From contig NZ_JAPJDO010000045.1 of the NCBI RefSeq assembly GCF_026242045.1, positions 1-44,167 on the forward strand: DNA of 44,167 nt, written 5' to 3'. Shown here piece after piece: positions 32,817-40,326 of the stretch (within the stretch, counting starts at the first letter, position 1; each line of letters opens with the position of its first letter). The notes beneath the pieces are model-generated. The model was not told where the DNA came from and made no database searches. It saw only the letters and a list, made by a program, of their open reading frames with translations. The position numbers were made by a program, and so were the translations under genes. The stretch is from Mycobacterium pinniadriaticum (GTDB taxonomy: Bacteria > Actinomycetota > Actinomycetes > Mycobacteriales > Mycobacteriaceae).

Positions 32817-34886
32817 TTACGCCGCGTCACGCCACGCGGTTGGGCGAGTTAGTTCAGTCAATAGGGCGTTAGCGTGCGGGCAGCTCTGCTGAACCGGCAG
32901 CCCGCAGTAGCCGTTGGGCAGGGCCTGGGTGGCGCGACCGAGGCGCTGCTTGGCCCAGGAGGCCTCGGCGATCGGCCCGTCTGGGTCGAAAGAGATTGTG
33001 GCGCCGTGGATGTCAACTTTGCGGGCGGCTTCCCACTGGCGCCGCACGGTGGTGTCGTGCAGGCGGGCGTAGTGCCCGGTCATCTGAGCGGAGTCGTGGT
33101 CGAGGATGCGTCGCACGACCTCTTGGGGAACGTCGCGGTTGATCAGCCGGGTGCCCAGGGTATGGCGCCACTGGTGCGGGGTCAGGTGCACCGGTTGGCC
33201 GTGCGCGTCGCGGATGTCGCAGACCGACAGCCAGCGCAACAGCGCCATCCGGTAGGTGGGGCTGGCGATGGGGTAGGCGCCGTCGATGTTTTTCGTTGGT
33301 CGCGGGAACAACCCTGGAGTCCCCGCTGGCCAGCGTTCGGTAGTCCGGATGCGGTGTTCGGCGATCAGCTCCGGCAGCTGCTCGTCGATGGGCACCAGCG
33401 CGTCGCGCTTCATCTTGTGGTTGAAGTAGCGCACATAGGGCGCGCCTTCGGCGTCGGCGACTACACAGTCGCTGCGCAGCCGCAGCGCGTCGGTGATCCG
33501 CAGTCCGCAACGCATCAGGATGATGGTGATGAGCCGGTGGGCCGGGTCGGCGAATCGGGCGAGGTTGGCCGGATCTTCGAGCTGGGCCATGACCTGTTCG
33601 GCTAGCGCCCGCGGCAACCGTTCTTCGCGTTTCGGGTAGTCCTCGGTGAAGAACATTGTGTCTGCGGGAAGAGCCGTTTCCCAACGGTGTTGGCGGATGG
33701 CGGCGAAGAACCGGTTGAGCAGCCCGATGTGGGCACCGCGGCGTTGGGCATGAAGGGAATCGCCGCGCAGGTCGGCGAGGTAGCGTTCCAGCACGGACCG
33801 GTCGATTCCGTCGATGCGCTCGACGCCGATGTCGGCGAGGAACCCGGCGAAGCGGGTGAGCACGACGACGGGCCGGCCGCCGCCAGCTTCCAGGCCCATT
33901 CCGGTCGATAGCCGCCACCGCACCCACCGTTTGGCTAGTTCGCGCAGCCACGGCTGGCTGATCGCGGTGAACCGCAGTGTCCGGTCGCCGTCGTAGCCGA
34001 GTCGGCGCATCCGCCAAACGTCGCTGGAGTACTCGGCTTCCCAGCCGCCGCCCTGGGCCAGGTCGGTGATCACCCGGCAGGCGTAGCCGAGGAACCCGCG
34101 GGATCGGCTGTCGTTGATCGTCAGCCGAGTTCGCTCCCGCCAGGCGTCCTCGCCGTGGTCAAGCAGCGAGCCCACCTCCGCGGCGGCCAGGGCCCGGACC
34201 ACGCGCATGACCACGTCGGGAGTGAGCTTGCCCTGCCGATCGTCGTGGCGGCGTTGCAGCACGTACTGCATCTCCAGTTTCAGCTGACCGGCCAGCCGGT
34301 CGAGCCGGATCACCTCGCCAGCCAGCGGGGTGTTCGTGGCGAAGCGGTCGGCGAACTCGTCGATGTCGGGTCGGCCGTTGACTTTCCAGGTGTTGGTGTG
34401 GGTTTGACAGAACGGCGAGGTCGCCTGCGGCCAGAGCTCGCAGTGTGAGATGCGGCAGGTCGCGCCCGCGGTCGGCCGTGTGAATGGCTGCGGTTGGGCC
34501 AGCCACGCGTGCAGGTCGGGGCACCCGGCCCGTTCCCATCGTTGTGCATGCAGACCGCACATGCCGCCACGCGCAGAGCCGAAATAACAGTCGGGCACCC
34601 GGCACCGTTGGTTGGGCTGTTGCCGCCGCCACCGCGGATCGGTCGACGCGGCGAATCGTGCTTGGTCCGGGCGTCCCTGGTCGTTCCAGCGCTGCAGATG
34701 CCCTTGACACAGGCCGCGGCCGCGAGCAGCTCGCTCGCACCCGGTAACCCGGCATGCGGCTCCACCGAACACCGGGTCCGTGGGCCCGAATTCCAGTACA
34801 TCGCTGCGGAATTCGCTGCGTACCGAGCCCATCAGCTTACTCAGCAGCCCCGAGGATCCGGCAGGCGTCACCGACGGCGCGGTCAT
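32817..34886 (-). CDS. tnpB: TnpB-like large tyrosine recombinase, truncated at the C-terminus
   Basis: A 689-residue recombinase of Tn554 TnpB type. The N-terminal 160 residues hold three zinc-finger-like repeats: CRVTGCERAARGRGLCQGH, CRVPDCYFGSARGGMCGLH and CRISHCELWPQATSPFCQTH. The catalytic domain follows: arginine in MRCGLRITDALRL, lysine in NHKMKRDALVP, box II TPHQWRHTLGTRL and histidine/tyrosine in LDHDSAQMTGHYARL. After codon 674 (CPHANA) the frame enters the inserted element and ends 15 foreign residues later. The lost tail is at 26926-27135. ATG at 34886 overlaps the tnpA stop (ATGA). Confidence 0.9.
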   Translation of the reverse strand: MTAPSVTPAGSSGLLSKLMGSVRSEFRSDVLEFGPTDPVFGGAACRVTGCERAARGRGLCQGHLQRWNDQGRPDQARFAASTDPRWRRQQPNQRCRVPDCYFGSARGGMCGLHAQRWERAGCPDLHAWLAQPQPFTRPTAGATCRISHCELWPQATSPFCQTHTNTWKVNGRPDIDEFADRFATNTPLAGEVIRLDRLAGQLKLEMQYVLQRRHDDRQGKLTPDVVMRVVRALAAAEVGSLLDHGEDAWRERTRLTINDSRSRGFLGYACRVITDLAQGGGWEAEYSSDVWRMRRLGYDGDRTLRFTAISQPWLRELAKRWVRWRLSTGMGLEAGGGRPVVVLTRFAGFLADIGVERIDGIDRSVLERYLADLRGDSLHAQRRGAHIGLLNRFFAAIRQHRWETALPADTMFFTEDYPKREERLPRALAEQVMAQLEDPANLARFADPAHRLITIILMRCGLRITDALRLRSDCVVADAEGAPYVRYFNHKMKRDALVPIDEQLPELIAEHRIRTTERWPAGTPGLFPRPTKNIDGAYPIASPTYRMALLRWLSVCDIRDAHGQPVHLTPHQWRHTLGTRLINRDVPQEVVRRILDHDSAQMTGHYARLHDTTVRRQWEAARKVDIHGATISFDPDGPIAEASWAKQRLGRATQALPNGYCGLPVQQSCPHANALLTELTRPTAWRDAA

Positions 34887-35989
34887 CGACGCACCTGTCC
34901 ATCGGTGAACCAGCCGGCCTGCTCCATGACCCGCCGAGCGTCCTCCACGGTGAGGTGCCCGTAGATCGCGGACGTCGTGGCCACGTTCGCATGCCCGAAC
35001 AGATGCGCGACCACCTCGATACCGACGCCGTCGCGCAGCAGCCGGGTCGCCGCCGTGTGCCGCAGCCAGTGTGGGTCGAAGTCGAGCCCAGTCTTACGGC
35101 GCAGTCGCCGCACCAGGTCATACACCGCGTCATAGGTCAGCGGATGCCCGCGTGGGTGTGCCCACAGGTTGACGAACACGTAATCACTGTCCAGGTCGCC
35201 ATACTCAAGGTGCAGATAGTCGGCATACAAGCGGATCAACTCGGCACCGACCGGGATCGTGCGCGCGGTCGGCGACTTCGCGCGAGCACCGTTGGCGTTG
35301 TCACGGCGTTGCACCGTCACTTCACGCTCAGCGGCGGCGATATCGTTGTGTCGCAACCCTAGTGCCTCACCAATCCGCATCCCGGTGTCATACAGCAGGG
35401 CGAACAGCAACCGGTCCCGCAGCCGGTCGCAGCCGTCCAGAACCATCTGCACTTCGATCGCAGTGAGCACCCGCGGCAGCTTCTTGGGCGTCTTCAACGC
35501 GATCACCCGCCGCGACCTCGGCGCGCTCTTGCTGATGTGATGCAGAAACGGCTTCCACCCGCCACGGCCCCCGCGAACCTGCCACGACGTCAACAGTTCG
35601 CCGACAGCCAATCCATCACGTGCAGCGTAGATGTAGAACGCACTGACCGCCGAAAGCTTCCGATTCACCGTCGATTCCGTGCAATGATGCGGCACCGACG
35701 GCAACACCGCGACACACCCGTCGCGCGCTTGCAGCGGCAACCGCAGCCAGGCCACGAACTCGCCGACATCCTCGAGCCGCACCGCCCGCCAGTCCAGCCC
35801 ACGCTCAACCAGAAAGCCGAACCAGTCCTTCAGATCGTGCGCGTAGGCCTTGACCGTATTCGGCGACCGCTCGATATCAGTCAGATACCCCAGATACCGA
35901 TCAACCGGTGCGATCGGAACATCGTCCTCACCAAGAACCGTCCACGACTCACGCGACGAGACCGGTGAGATGACCCGAGCAACGTGCAT
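34883..35989 (-). CDS. tnpA: TnpA-like tyrosine recombinase of Tn554-type element
   Basis: A 368-residue tyrosine recombinase, close to the length of Tn554 TnpA (361). ATG at 35989 follows GGAGGG; the frame upstream to 36094 lies in the element's terminal region. Core-binding domain: VDRYLGYLTDIERSPNTVKA and AYAHDLKDWFGFL. Catalytic domain: arginine in YDTGMRIGEALGLR, lysine at RAKSPTARTIP, box II DPHWLRHTAATRLL, histidine in LFGHANVATTSA and tyrosine in IYGHLTVEDARRV. First gene of the element, 113 nt from its end, so its promoter lies within the terminal repeats at 36024-36110. Confidence 0.9.
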   Translation of the reverse strand: MHVARVISPVSSRESWTVLGEDDVPIAPVDRYLGYLTDIERSPNTVKAYAHDLKDWFGFLVERGLDWRAVRLEDVGEFVAWLRLPLQARDGCVAVLPSVPHHCTESTVNRKLSAVSAFYIYAARDGLAVGELLTSWQVRGGRGGWKPFLHHISKSAPRSRRVIALKTPKKLPRVLTAIEVQMVLDGCDRLRDRLLFALLYDTGMRIGEALGLRHNDIAAAEREVTVQRRDNANGARAKSPTARTIPVGAELIRLYADYLHLEYGDLDSDYVFVNLWAHPRGHPLTYDAVYDLVRRLRRKTGLDFDPHWLRHTAATRLLRDGVGIEVVAHLFGHANVATTSAIYGHLTVEDARRVMEQAGWFTDGQVRR

Positions 35990-36023
35990 CGGCCCTCCGC
36001 AGGCTATGCCTCCTGGACAACTG

Positions 36024-36110
36024 CAGATAACCACATCCAGCACGCAGAACCAGCGACCCCGACCCCACGTGTCGGACATCGAGGACGCCGCCAAACGAAC
36101 CCCAGATAAC
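36024..36110 (-). repeat. Subterminal repeats of the Tn554-like element (tnpA side)
   Basis: CAGATAAC occurs at 36024-36031 and again at the very end (36103-36110), 79 bp apart. The opposite end has its complement GTTATCTG (26403-26410). Such repeats are candidate recombinase-binding sites. Confidence 0.55.
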
Positions 36111-36366
36111 GATCGAGTCGACGTTCGCCACCGTGCGGCTGCGCACCAAGGTCACCAAGGGCCCCGGATCGCGTGCCGCGGGGATTGCCATGGCCTACAA
36201 GCTGATCGACGCCGCACAAGCCCGCTGGCGAGCCGTCAATGCACCACATCTGGTCGCACTCGTCCGAGCCGGCGCCCTGTTCCACAAAGGCAAACTGCTC
36301 GAACGCCCCACCGACATCACCCCAGCGGCGAACCCGCCCGAATCAACCGGAACGGAGGTCGCCTGA
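36111..36366 (+). pseudogene. IS256-family transposase, C-terminal part
   Basis: The frame resumes with GATC-GAG: the first codon after the shared core encodes the third catalytic residue (E of NPIES). It continues TFATVRLRTKVTKGPGSR, AMAYKLIDAAQARWRAVNAPHL and LFHKGKLLERP to a stop at 36364-36366. All three active-site residues of the split transposase are thus still encoded, and no other disabling change is evident in the three pieces. Confidence 0.92.
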
Positions 36367-36370
36367 AACA

Positions 36371-36386
36371 CCCCATCCACAGGTAT
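36371..36386 (-). repeat. Right terminal inverted repeat of IS256-family element
   Basis: Reverse complement of 21864-21879 with one mismatch, 4 nt after the transposase stop. Confidence 0.7.
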
Positions 36387-36788
36387 TGACAATTCCTCGC
36401 GGCAGCGGCGTGTTGGTGATGTCGTCGAGATACAGCCCAATGCGCTGAAAGTCCTCCCACTGTGCGACTTTGGTGCGGTGTCGGTTATCAAATGGTCCAT
36501 CGGCACGATGGCTTGGACAGCCGCGGTGTTGTGCCAGCTGACGGGGGTCAGCAGATGCAGCGTCGCAGTCGAGTCGTCGAGAACTTCAGATCCGCAGATC
36601 GCGGATGCTCGAAGCAACTGCGCGAGTCCGCGCTGCGGCGCACGGGGCTTGGTGCGAGCTTGTTCGACGGAAGCGGATCGCACGGCCAACTGGCATCCGT
36701 TGGGCTCTACAAGTCGGACCTGTGCCCATCTTTGAAGCGGCCATCCGAGACATCAATCCTGCAGGGACCACGGTTCACGGCCCCATTT
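36387..36788 (-). pseudogene. Decayed coding remnant, not identified
   Basis: The minus strand reads protein-like sequence in shifting frames: TATLHLLTPVSWHNTAAVQA in one frame, then RHRTKVAQWEDFQRIGLYLD and DITNTPLPR in another, reaching the IS256 end at 36387. Codon use looks genuine but I do not recognise the family. It is probably the broken end of a gene hit by the IS256-family element; the continuation was not found on the left side of that element. Confidence 0.35.
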
Positions 36789-37946
36789 CTAAGGGCTGCC
36801 GCTAACCCCTTGGACAGTGCCCTCGGAGAGAAGTCGGTCTATATGGCCAATCCCGCTGCCGCGTAGGACCTCGATGGTGTCGGCACCCCGCCGCCTCGGC
36901 GGCTCCGGGGTAGCACAAGGAGTTCGGCTGAATCGAGGCGCTGGTGCGGGTTGGGTCACGCCGCCGACGTCGATGAAAGTTTCTCTCGACGCTAAGTGCG
37001 GGTGCAACGGGGCCTCCGATAACGACATCACCGGCGCGACGCAGGCGTCAGTGCCCTCGAAAATTGCGGTCCACTCCGCACGCGAGCGAGTCGCGAACCT
37101 CTCTGAAATCGCGAGACGCATCCGAGCCCAATTGGAGGGATCGTGTCGCCCTCGGAGCATGTCGTCAGGAAGCCCAAGCAGTCGAATGAAATCGGAGTAG
37201 AACCTCTGTTCGAGGGCACCAACTGCCATCCATTCCCCGTCCGCAGTCTGGTACGTGTCGTACCAGGGGACACCGGTGTCAATGAGGTTGGTGCCCCTGT
37301 CATCTGACCAGCTCCCCGAGGCCCGCAGCCCATGCAGCAGCGTCAACAGCGAACTGGTGCCGTCGACGATTGCGGCGTCGACTACTTGACCCAGTCCTGA
37401 ACGTTGGACTTCCCACAAGGCAGCCAATACTCCCATCACGAGGAACAAAGACCCGCCGCCGAAATCACCAACGAGGTTGACGGGCGGTACCGGCGGTTGC
37501 CCGGCCTGGCCGATCGATCCGAGGGCGCCCGTGACCGCGATGTAGCTGATGTCGTGGCCCGCGCTTGGAGCGAGCGGACCTGACTGACCCCACCCCGTCA
37601 TTCGGCCGTACACCAGCCGGGGATTGGCCTCCCAGCAGTCTTCGGGGCCGAGCCCCAGGCGTTCGGCGACGCCTGGACGAAAGCCTTCGATCAGAACATC
37701 TGCCTTTGACACAAGTGACAATACGGTCGTAGCTCCGCGCTGCTGCTGGAGATCAACGATGACCGAGCGCCGGCTTCGTCTGAGCAAGTCATCCGTCGCT
37801 GCCTTCGCCGTCTGCGAAGATACGGGTCGCTCAATGCTGATGACGTCCGCACCCATGTCCGCCATCAGCATCGCCGCGTATGGACCCGGGCCGATTCCGG
37901 CAAGTTCGACAACCTGCAGCCCTGCAAGCGGTCCCCGATCTACCAC
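36789..37946 (-). CDS. CaiB/BaiF-family protein, alpha-methylacyl-CoA racemase-like
   Basis: A 385-residue class III CoA-transferase-fold protein. The N-terminus LAGLQVVELAGIGPGPYAAM and MADMGADVISIERP is typical. The active-site region reads GRMTGWGQSGPLAPSAGHDISYIAV, with histidine in GHD, and NLVGDFGGGSLFLVMGVLAA, with the aspartate of GDFGGG; in alpha-methylacyl-CoA racemases this His/Asp pair does the 2-epimerisation. GALGSIG also suits racemases. Usual length. It is the last gene of the operon starting at 41825, 175 nt after the COX4-like gene. It would set the stereochemistry of a 2-methyl acyl-CoA before beta-oxidation. Confidence 0.88.
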   Translation of the reverse strand: MVDRGPLAGLQVVELAGIGPGPYAAMLMADMGADVISIERPVSSQTAKAATDDLLRRSRRSVIVDLQQQRGATTVLSLVSKADVLIEGFRPGVAERLGLGPEDCWEANPRLVYGRMTGWGQSGPLAPSAGHDISYIAVTGALGSIGQAGQPPVPPVNLVGDFGGGSLFLVMGVLAALWEVQRSGLGQVVDAAIVDGTSSLLTLLHGLRASGSWSDDRGTNLIDTGVPWYDTYQTADGEWMAVGALEQRFYSDFIRLLGLPDDMLRGRHDPSNWARMRLAISERFATRSRAEWTAIFEGTDACVAPVMSLSEAPLHPHLASRETFIDVGGVTQPAPAPRFSRTPCATPEPPRRRGADTIEVLRGSGIGHIDRLLSEGTVQGVSGSP

Positions 37947-38121
37947 TGGAATCCCTCCTCGTCGTGTGTGCGCAACTGGCCCCTGAGATCACCCGCGGTG
38001 GAGAACAATTCAGCGCCGCCCACGGGAACCTGACCCGGCGATCACGTCAAGATTTCCGGTTCGACAGAGATCCGCACGGTTGGAATCGTTGAAACGTCCT
38101 GAGGTCGCCGGGATGTCGTCC

Positions 38122-38397
38122 TCACATCACAGTGAAGATGCCGACCAGCGCCGCGCATGCCAGGATGCAGTAAGCACTGAATACCGCGCGCAGCGCGGTG
38201 GGCGCCTCTTTCAGCTCCATGAAATTGGCACCTACGAGGTAGACCTTGACGAATGCGATGACAAGGATTGCCGAGCCGGCGAGCGAGCTGCTGGAATAGG
38301 AATGCTCTCCGAGCAGCAGAGACACGACAGTGGCGCCAATGAGGATGGCCCACACTACTTCAGAGCGACCTCGTACGAAACGCGCCGCGGCGGTCAT
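38122..38397 (-). CDS. Small COX4-like (prokaryotic cytochrome c oxidase subunit IV family) membrane protein
   Basis: A 91-residue protein with three hydrophobic helices (about 14-30, 37-58 and 68-90). The pattern VVWAILIGATVVSLLLG, then SAILVIAFVKVYLVGANFME and a final helix fits the prokaryotic cytochrome c oxidase subunit IV family (COX4_pro), where KxYLVGxxFME(L/K) is characteristic. Such small subunits are normally in respiratory loci; here it is in a CoA-ester degradation operon, 89 nt after the ferredoxin gene. Its role here is unknown; it might link electron flow to the membrane. Confidence 0.75.
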   Translation of the reverse strand: MTAAARFVRGRSEVVWAILIGATVVSLLLGEHSYSSSSLAGSAILVIAFVKVYLVGANFMELKEAPTALRAVFSAYCILACAALVGIFTVM

Positions 38398-38486
38398 GCG
38401 AGTGCCGATTCGCTCAGATGGCGACCGGATTGGCAGGAGAGTGAGTGAACCTGTTGATACACAATCATATCCACACGTCGCCAGCG

Positions 38487-38684
38487 TCAGTCGACGACGT
38501 CGATCGCCCGCTCCGGGCAGTTACTCTCGGCAAGCTTGACCGCTTCTTCTAGCCCGGCCGGCACGATGCCCTCTTCTGTCAGAAGCAATGCCAGTCCATC
38601 ATCGTCAAATCCGAACACCTGCGGTGCGGCCTCGTGGCAACGCAAGTGGCCTTGGCATTTCGCTAAATCTAGTAGCACTCTCAT
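38487..38684 (-). CDS. [3Fe-4S] ferredoxin, P450-type
   Basis: A 65-residue ferredoxin: VLLDLAKCQGHLRCHEAAP near the N-terminus and NCPERAI near the C-terminus. Cysteines 10, 16 and 56 are spaced for one 3Fe-4S cluster, and the second cysteine of a 4Fe site is replaced by histidine (CQGHLRC), as in mycobacterial ferredoxins that serve P450s. ATG at 38684 overlaps the stop of the DUF35 gene (ATGA). No P450 is adjacent; the one at 4789 is 32 kb away in this window and has no ferredoxin of its own, or the partner is outside. Confidence 0.92.
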   Translation of the reverse strand: MRVLLDLAKCQGHLRCHEAAPQVFGFDDDGLALLLTEEGIVPAGLEEAVKLAESNCPERAIDVVD

Positions 38685-39121
38685 GATGACGCCTTCCGGT
38701 CGGGTGGGTTTGCTTCATGGGTGGGTAGGGCCCGAGTGAATTGCGGAACTTTGATACCGGCGCGTTGTTCGAAGACCACCGTCACCGGCAGGCCGACGCG
38801 AACAACATCAGGAGCGCACCCAACGATGTTCGCCATGAGCTGCGGGCCCTCGTCGAGTCGAACAATTGCCAGAACGTACGGCAGCTCGCCCGAATATGAC
38901 TGCAGTGGAGATTGATGGACGATGGTGAAGGCGAATACCCACCCACGGCCGCTGACGCGCGTCCACTGTGGCCGCGGATACCAGCAGTGTGGGCACCACG
39001 GTGTCGGATAGAGCGAGTACCCGTTGCACCGCGGACACTGCTGGATGTGCAGCTCGTCGCGGCTGGCCGCCGACCAGTAGGGTTCGGTCAAGCTGTTGAC
39101 GTTCGGCACTGGTTTGGACAT
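38681..39121 (-). CDS. DUF35 (Zn-ribbon / OB-fold) partner of thiolase-like protein
   Basis: A 146-residue protein with an N-terminal helix (LTEPYWSAASRDELHIQ), a zinc ribbon with CPRC and CPHC (about residues 30-48), and an OB-fold (VFAFTIVHQSPLQSY, LPYVLAIVRLDEGPQ, VGLPVTVVFEQ). This is the DUF35 arrangement. In mycobacterial steroid side-chain degradation the DUF35 domain of ChsH2 binds the thiolase-fold aldolase Ltp2 and is needed for its activity. Start is ATG at 39121 (or GTG at 39124), overlapping the stop of the thiolase-like gene. Confidence 0.9.
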   Translation of the reverse strand: MSKPVPNVNSLTEPYWSAASRDELHIQQCPRCNGYSLYPTPWCPHCWYPRPQWTRVSGRGWVFAFTIVHQSPLQSYSGELPYVLAIVRLDEGPQLMANIVGCAPDVVRVGLPVTVVFEQRAGIKVPQFTRALPTHEANPPDRKASS

Positions 39122-40326
39122 CACGGTGCGGTCCGCCCCAACACCAGGCTTGCGTGCTCAGCCATCATTCCACCGTAGGTGTGGACGAACGTGGTTTCGA
39201 TGCCGTCGACCTGATGGGCGCCGGCCGAGCCCATGACCTGTCGCACTCCCTCGACGAGGACCGACATCCCTGAAGCATCCCCGGTGTGGCCGAAGGACAG
39301 CAGTCCGCCGTTCGTGTTCATCGGCAGCGCACCACCAGGGTCAGTGGCGCCACTGTTCACCAGTGCTGCTGCCTGACCGCGTCGGGTGAATCCCAGATCA
39401 TCCAGCAGGATAAGGGGATTGACGCTGAACGCGTCGTACAGCTGCACCATGTCGATCTCGGCAGGCGTGATCCCCGCCCGCTCGAAGGCCTGTCGCGACG
39501 CGGGACCTGCACCCGTACGGACGAGGTCGCGACATTGACTGATGCAGTTGTGCGTGTGATATTCACCGAAGCCGAGAATGTAGGCGGGCTGGCGGGCTAG
39601 TTGCCGAGCCCTCTCGACGCCCGTGACCAAGACCGCTCCCCCACCCTCGCATGGTACTGAACAGTCGAGCAGGTGGAACGGGCTGGCGATGGGTCTCGAG
39701 GAGATTACATCGTCGACACTGATCTCACCTTTGCAATGCATCACCGCATCGGGGTTACGCAGTGCCCAGCGCCGCGCCGAGACCGCGACGCGAGCCAAGT
39801 CATACTCGCTTGCACCGGTCTCAGCCATATACTGCGACGCGGCGAGCGCATATATCGCCGGAATGAAAGCGCCATATATGAATTCGAAGTCAGGATGGCT
39901 GACGATCCTCGCCATCGACTCAGCCGCGCCAGCGCCGACATCGGGAAACTTCCCAGCGCCCACACACAAGATCGCGTCAGCATAACCATCAGTGATGAGT
40001 AGCGCTGCGCGCTGCACCATGAGCGAAAACGTCGCTCCGCCAGCACTGATTGTCTCGCCAACTCGGACATTGATTCCCAGCTCTTCGCAGAGCTTCTCGT
40101 GAGTGAACAGCTCCGAGGGCCCTCCGAGGGCGATCCCCGCGGGCGGTGCGAACACACCATCGACATCGGACGGCCGGAGACCCCATTCTTCAAGAGCACC
40201 GTGGAGTATCCGCCGATACATGCCAAGGGAGTCATCGGCGGGAAATCGGCCCGGAGGGATCTCGTAGGCCTTCGCGATCGCGGCCTGGGGAGCGCGGCCG
40301 CGACAAGCTGACGCGGTAATGGTCAT
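39121..40326 (-). CDS. Lipid-transfer thiolase-fold protein, probably Ltp2-like retro-aldolase
   Basis: A 401-residue thiolase-superfamily protein of the SCP-x/lipid-transfer type. At the usual nucleophile position the sequence is ETISAGGATFSL, with no cysteine, so ordinary thiolysis is unlikely. Tyrosines occur in VQLYDAFSVNPLILLDDLGF and in HTYGGMMAEH, at places comparable to the catalytic tyrosines of Ltp2 (comparison from recall). NTNGGLLSFGHTGDASG is the conserved GH loop. With the DUF35 protein encoded next, this fits a retro-aldolase that cleaves a 3-hydroxyacyl-CoA. ATG at 40326 overlaps the aldehyde-dehydrogenase stop, so aldolase and dehydrogenase are made together. Confidence 0.85.
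   Translation of the reverse strand: MTITASACRGRAPQAAIAKAYEIPPGRFPADDSLGMYRRILHGALEEWGLRPSDVDGVFAPPAGIALGGPSELFTHEKLCEELGINVRVGETISAGGATFSLMVQRAALLITDGYADAILCVGAGKFPDVGAGAAESMARIVSHPDFEFIYGAFIPAIYALAASQYMAETGASEYDLARVAVSARRWALRNPDAVMHCKGEISVDDVISSRPIASPFHLLDCSVPCEGGGAVLVTGVERARQLARQPAYILGFGEYHTHNCISQCRDLVRTGAGPASRQAFERAGITPAEIDMVQLYDAFSVNPLILLDDLGFTRRGQAAALVNSGATDPGGALPMNTNGGLLSFGHTGDASGMSVLVEGVRQVMGSAGAHQVDGIETTFVHTYGGMMAEHASLVLGRTAP

Larger units (their letters stand above)
27139..32864 (-). mobile_element. Two-recombinase element with SRPBCC gene, inserted in tnpB
   Basis: It interrupts tnpB at codon 674/675; GGC is present on both sides (27136-27138 and 32865-32867). It carries a 417-codon-type recombinase (itself cut by IS3), an 837-residue recombinase and an SRPBCC-fold gene, all leftward and overlapping. 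The ends share CTGAACT near each border (27141-27147 and its complement at 32850-32856), but no long inverted repeat was found. Borders are accurate to a few bases. Confidence 0.75.
26403..36110 (-). mobile_element. Tn554-like element (tnpA-tnpB-tnpC) inserted in IS256-family transposase gene
   Basis: The ends GTTATCTGG (26403-26411) and CCAGATAAC (36102-36110) are inverted, and the flanks share CGATCG (26398-26403 and 36110-36115), of which the target had one copy; this fits a short tyrosine-recombinase crossover core. It carries tnpA, tnpB (split by a later insertion) and tnpC in the Tn554 order. Its own length without the inner element is about 4 kb. Confidence 0.87.
21864..36386 (+). mobile_element. 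IS256-family insertion sequence, interrupted by two nested elements
   Basis: The transposase gene is in three parts (21987-22792, 26150-26402, 36111-36366). Joining them, after removing 22793-26155 and 26403-36114, gives 1305 nt, an uninterrupted 434-codon frame. Related terminal sequences (ATACCTGTGGATGAGG at 21864-21879 and its near reverse complement at 36371-36386) mark the ends. No matching 8-9-bp target duplication is seen outside them. Confidence 0.88.

Noticed and set aside
33013..34017. 334-codon open frame opposite or beside tnpB
   Set aside because: Low-complexity R/A/P/H composition and complete overlap with a well-supported recombinase.
21856..36394. 8-9-bp target duplication of the IS256-family element
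   Set aside because: The bases next to the two terminal repeats do not match; either the flanks have changed or the ends are slightly different from those assigned.
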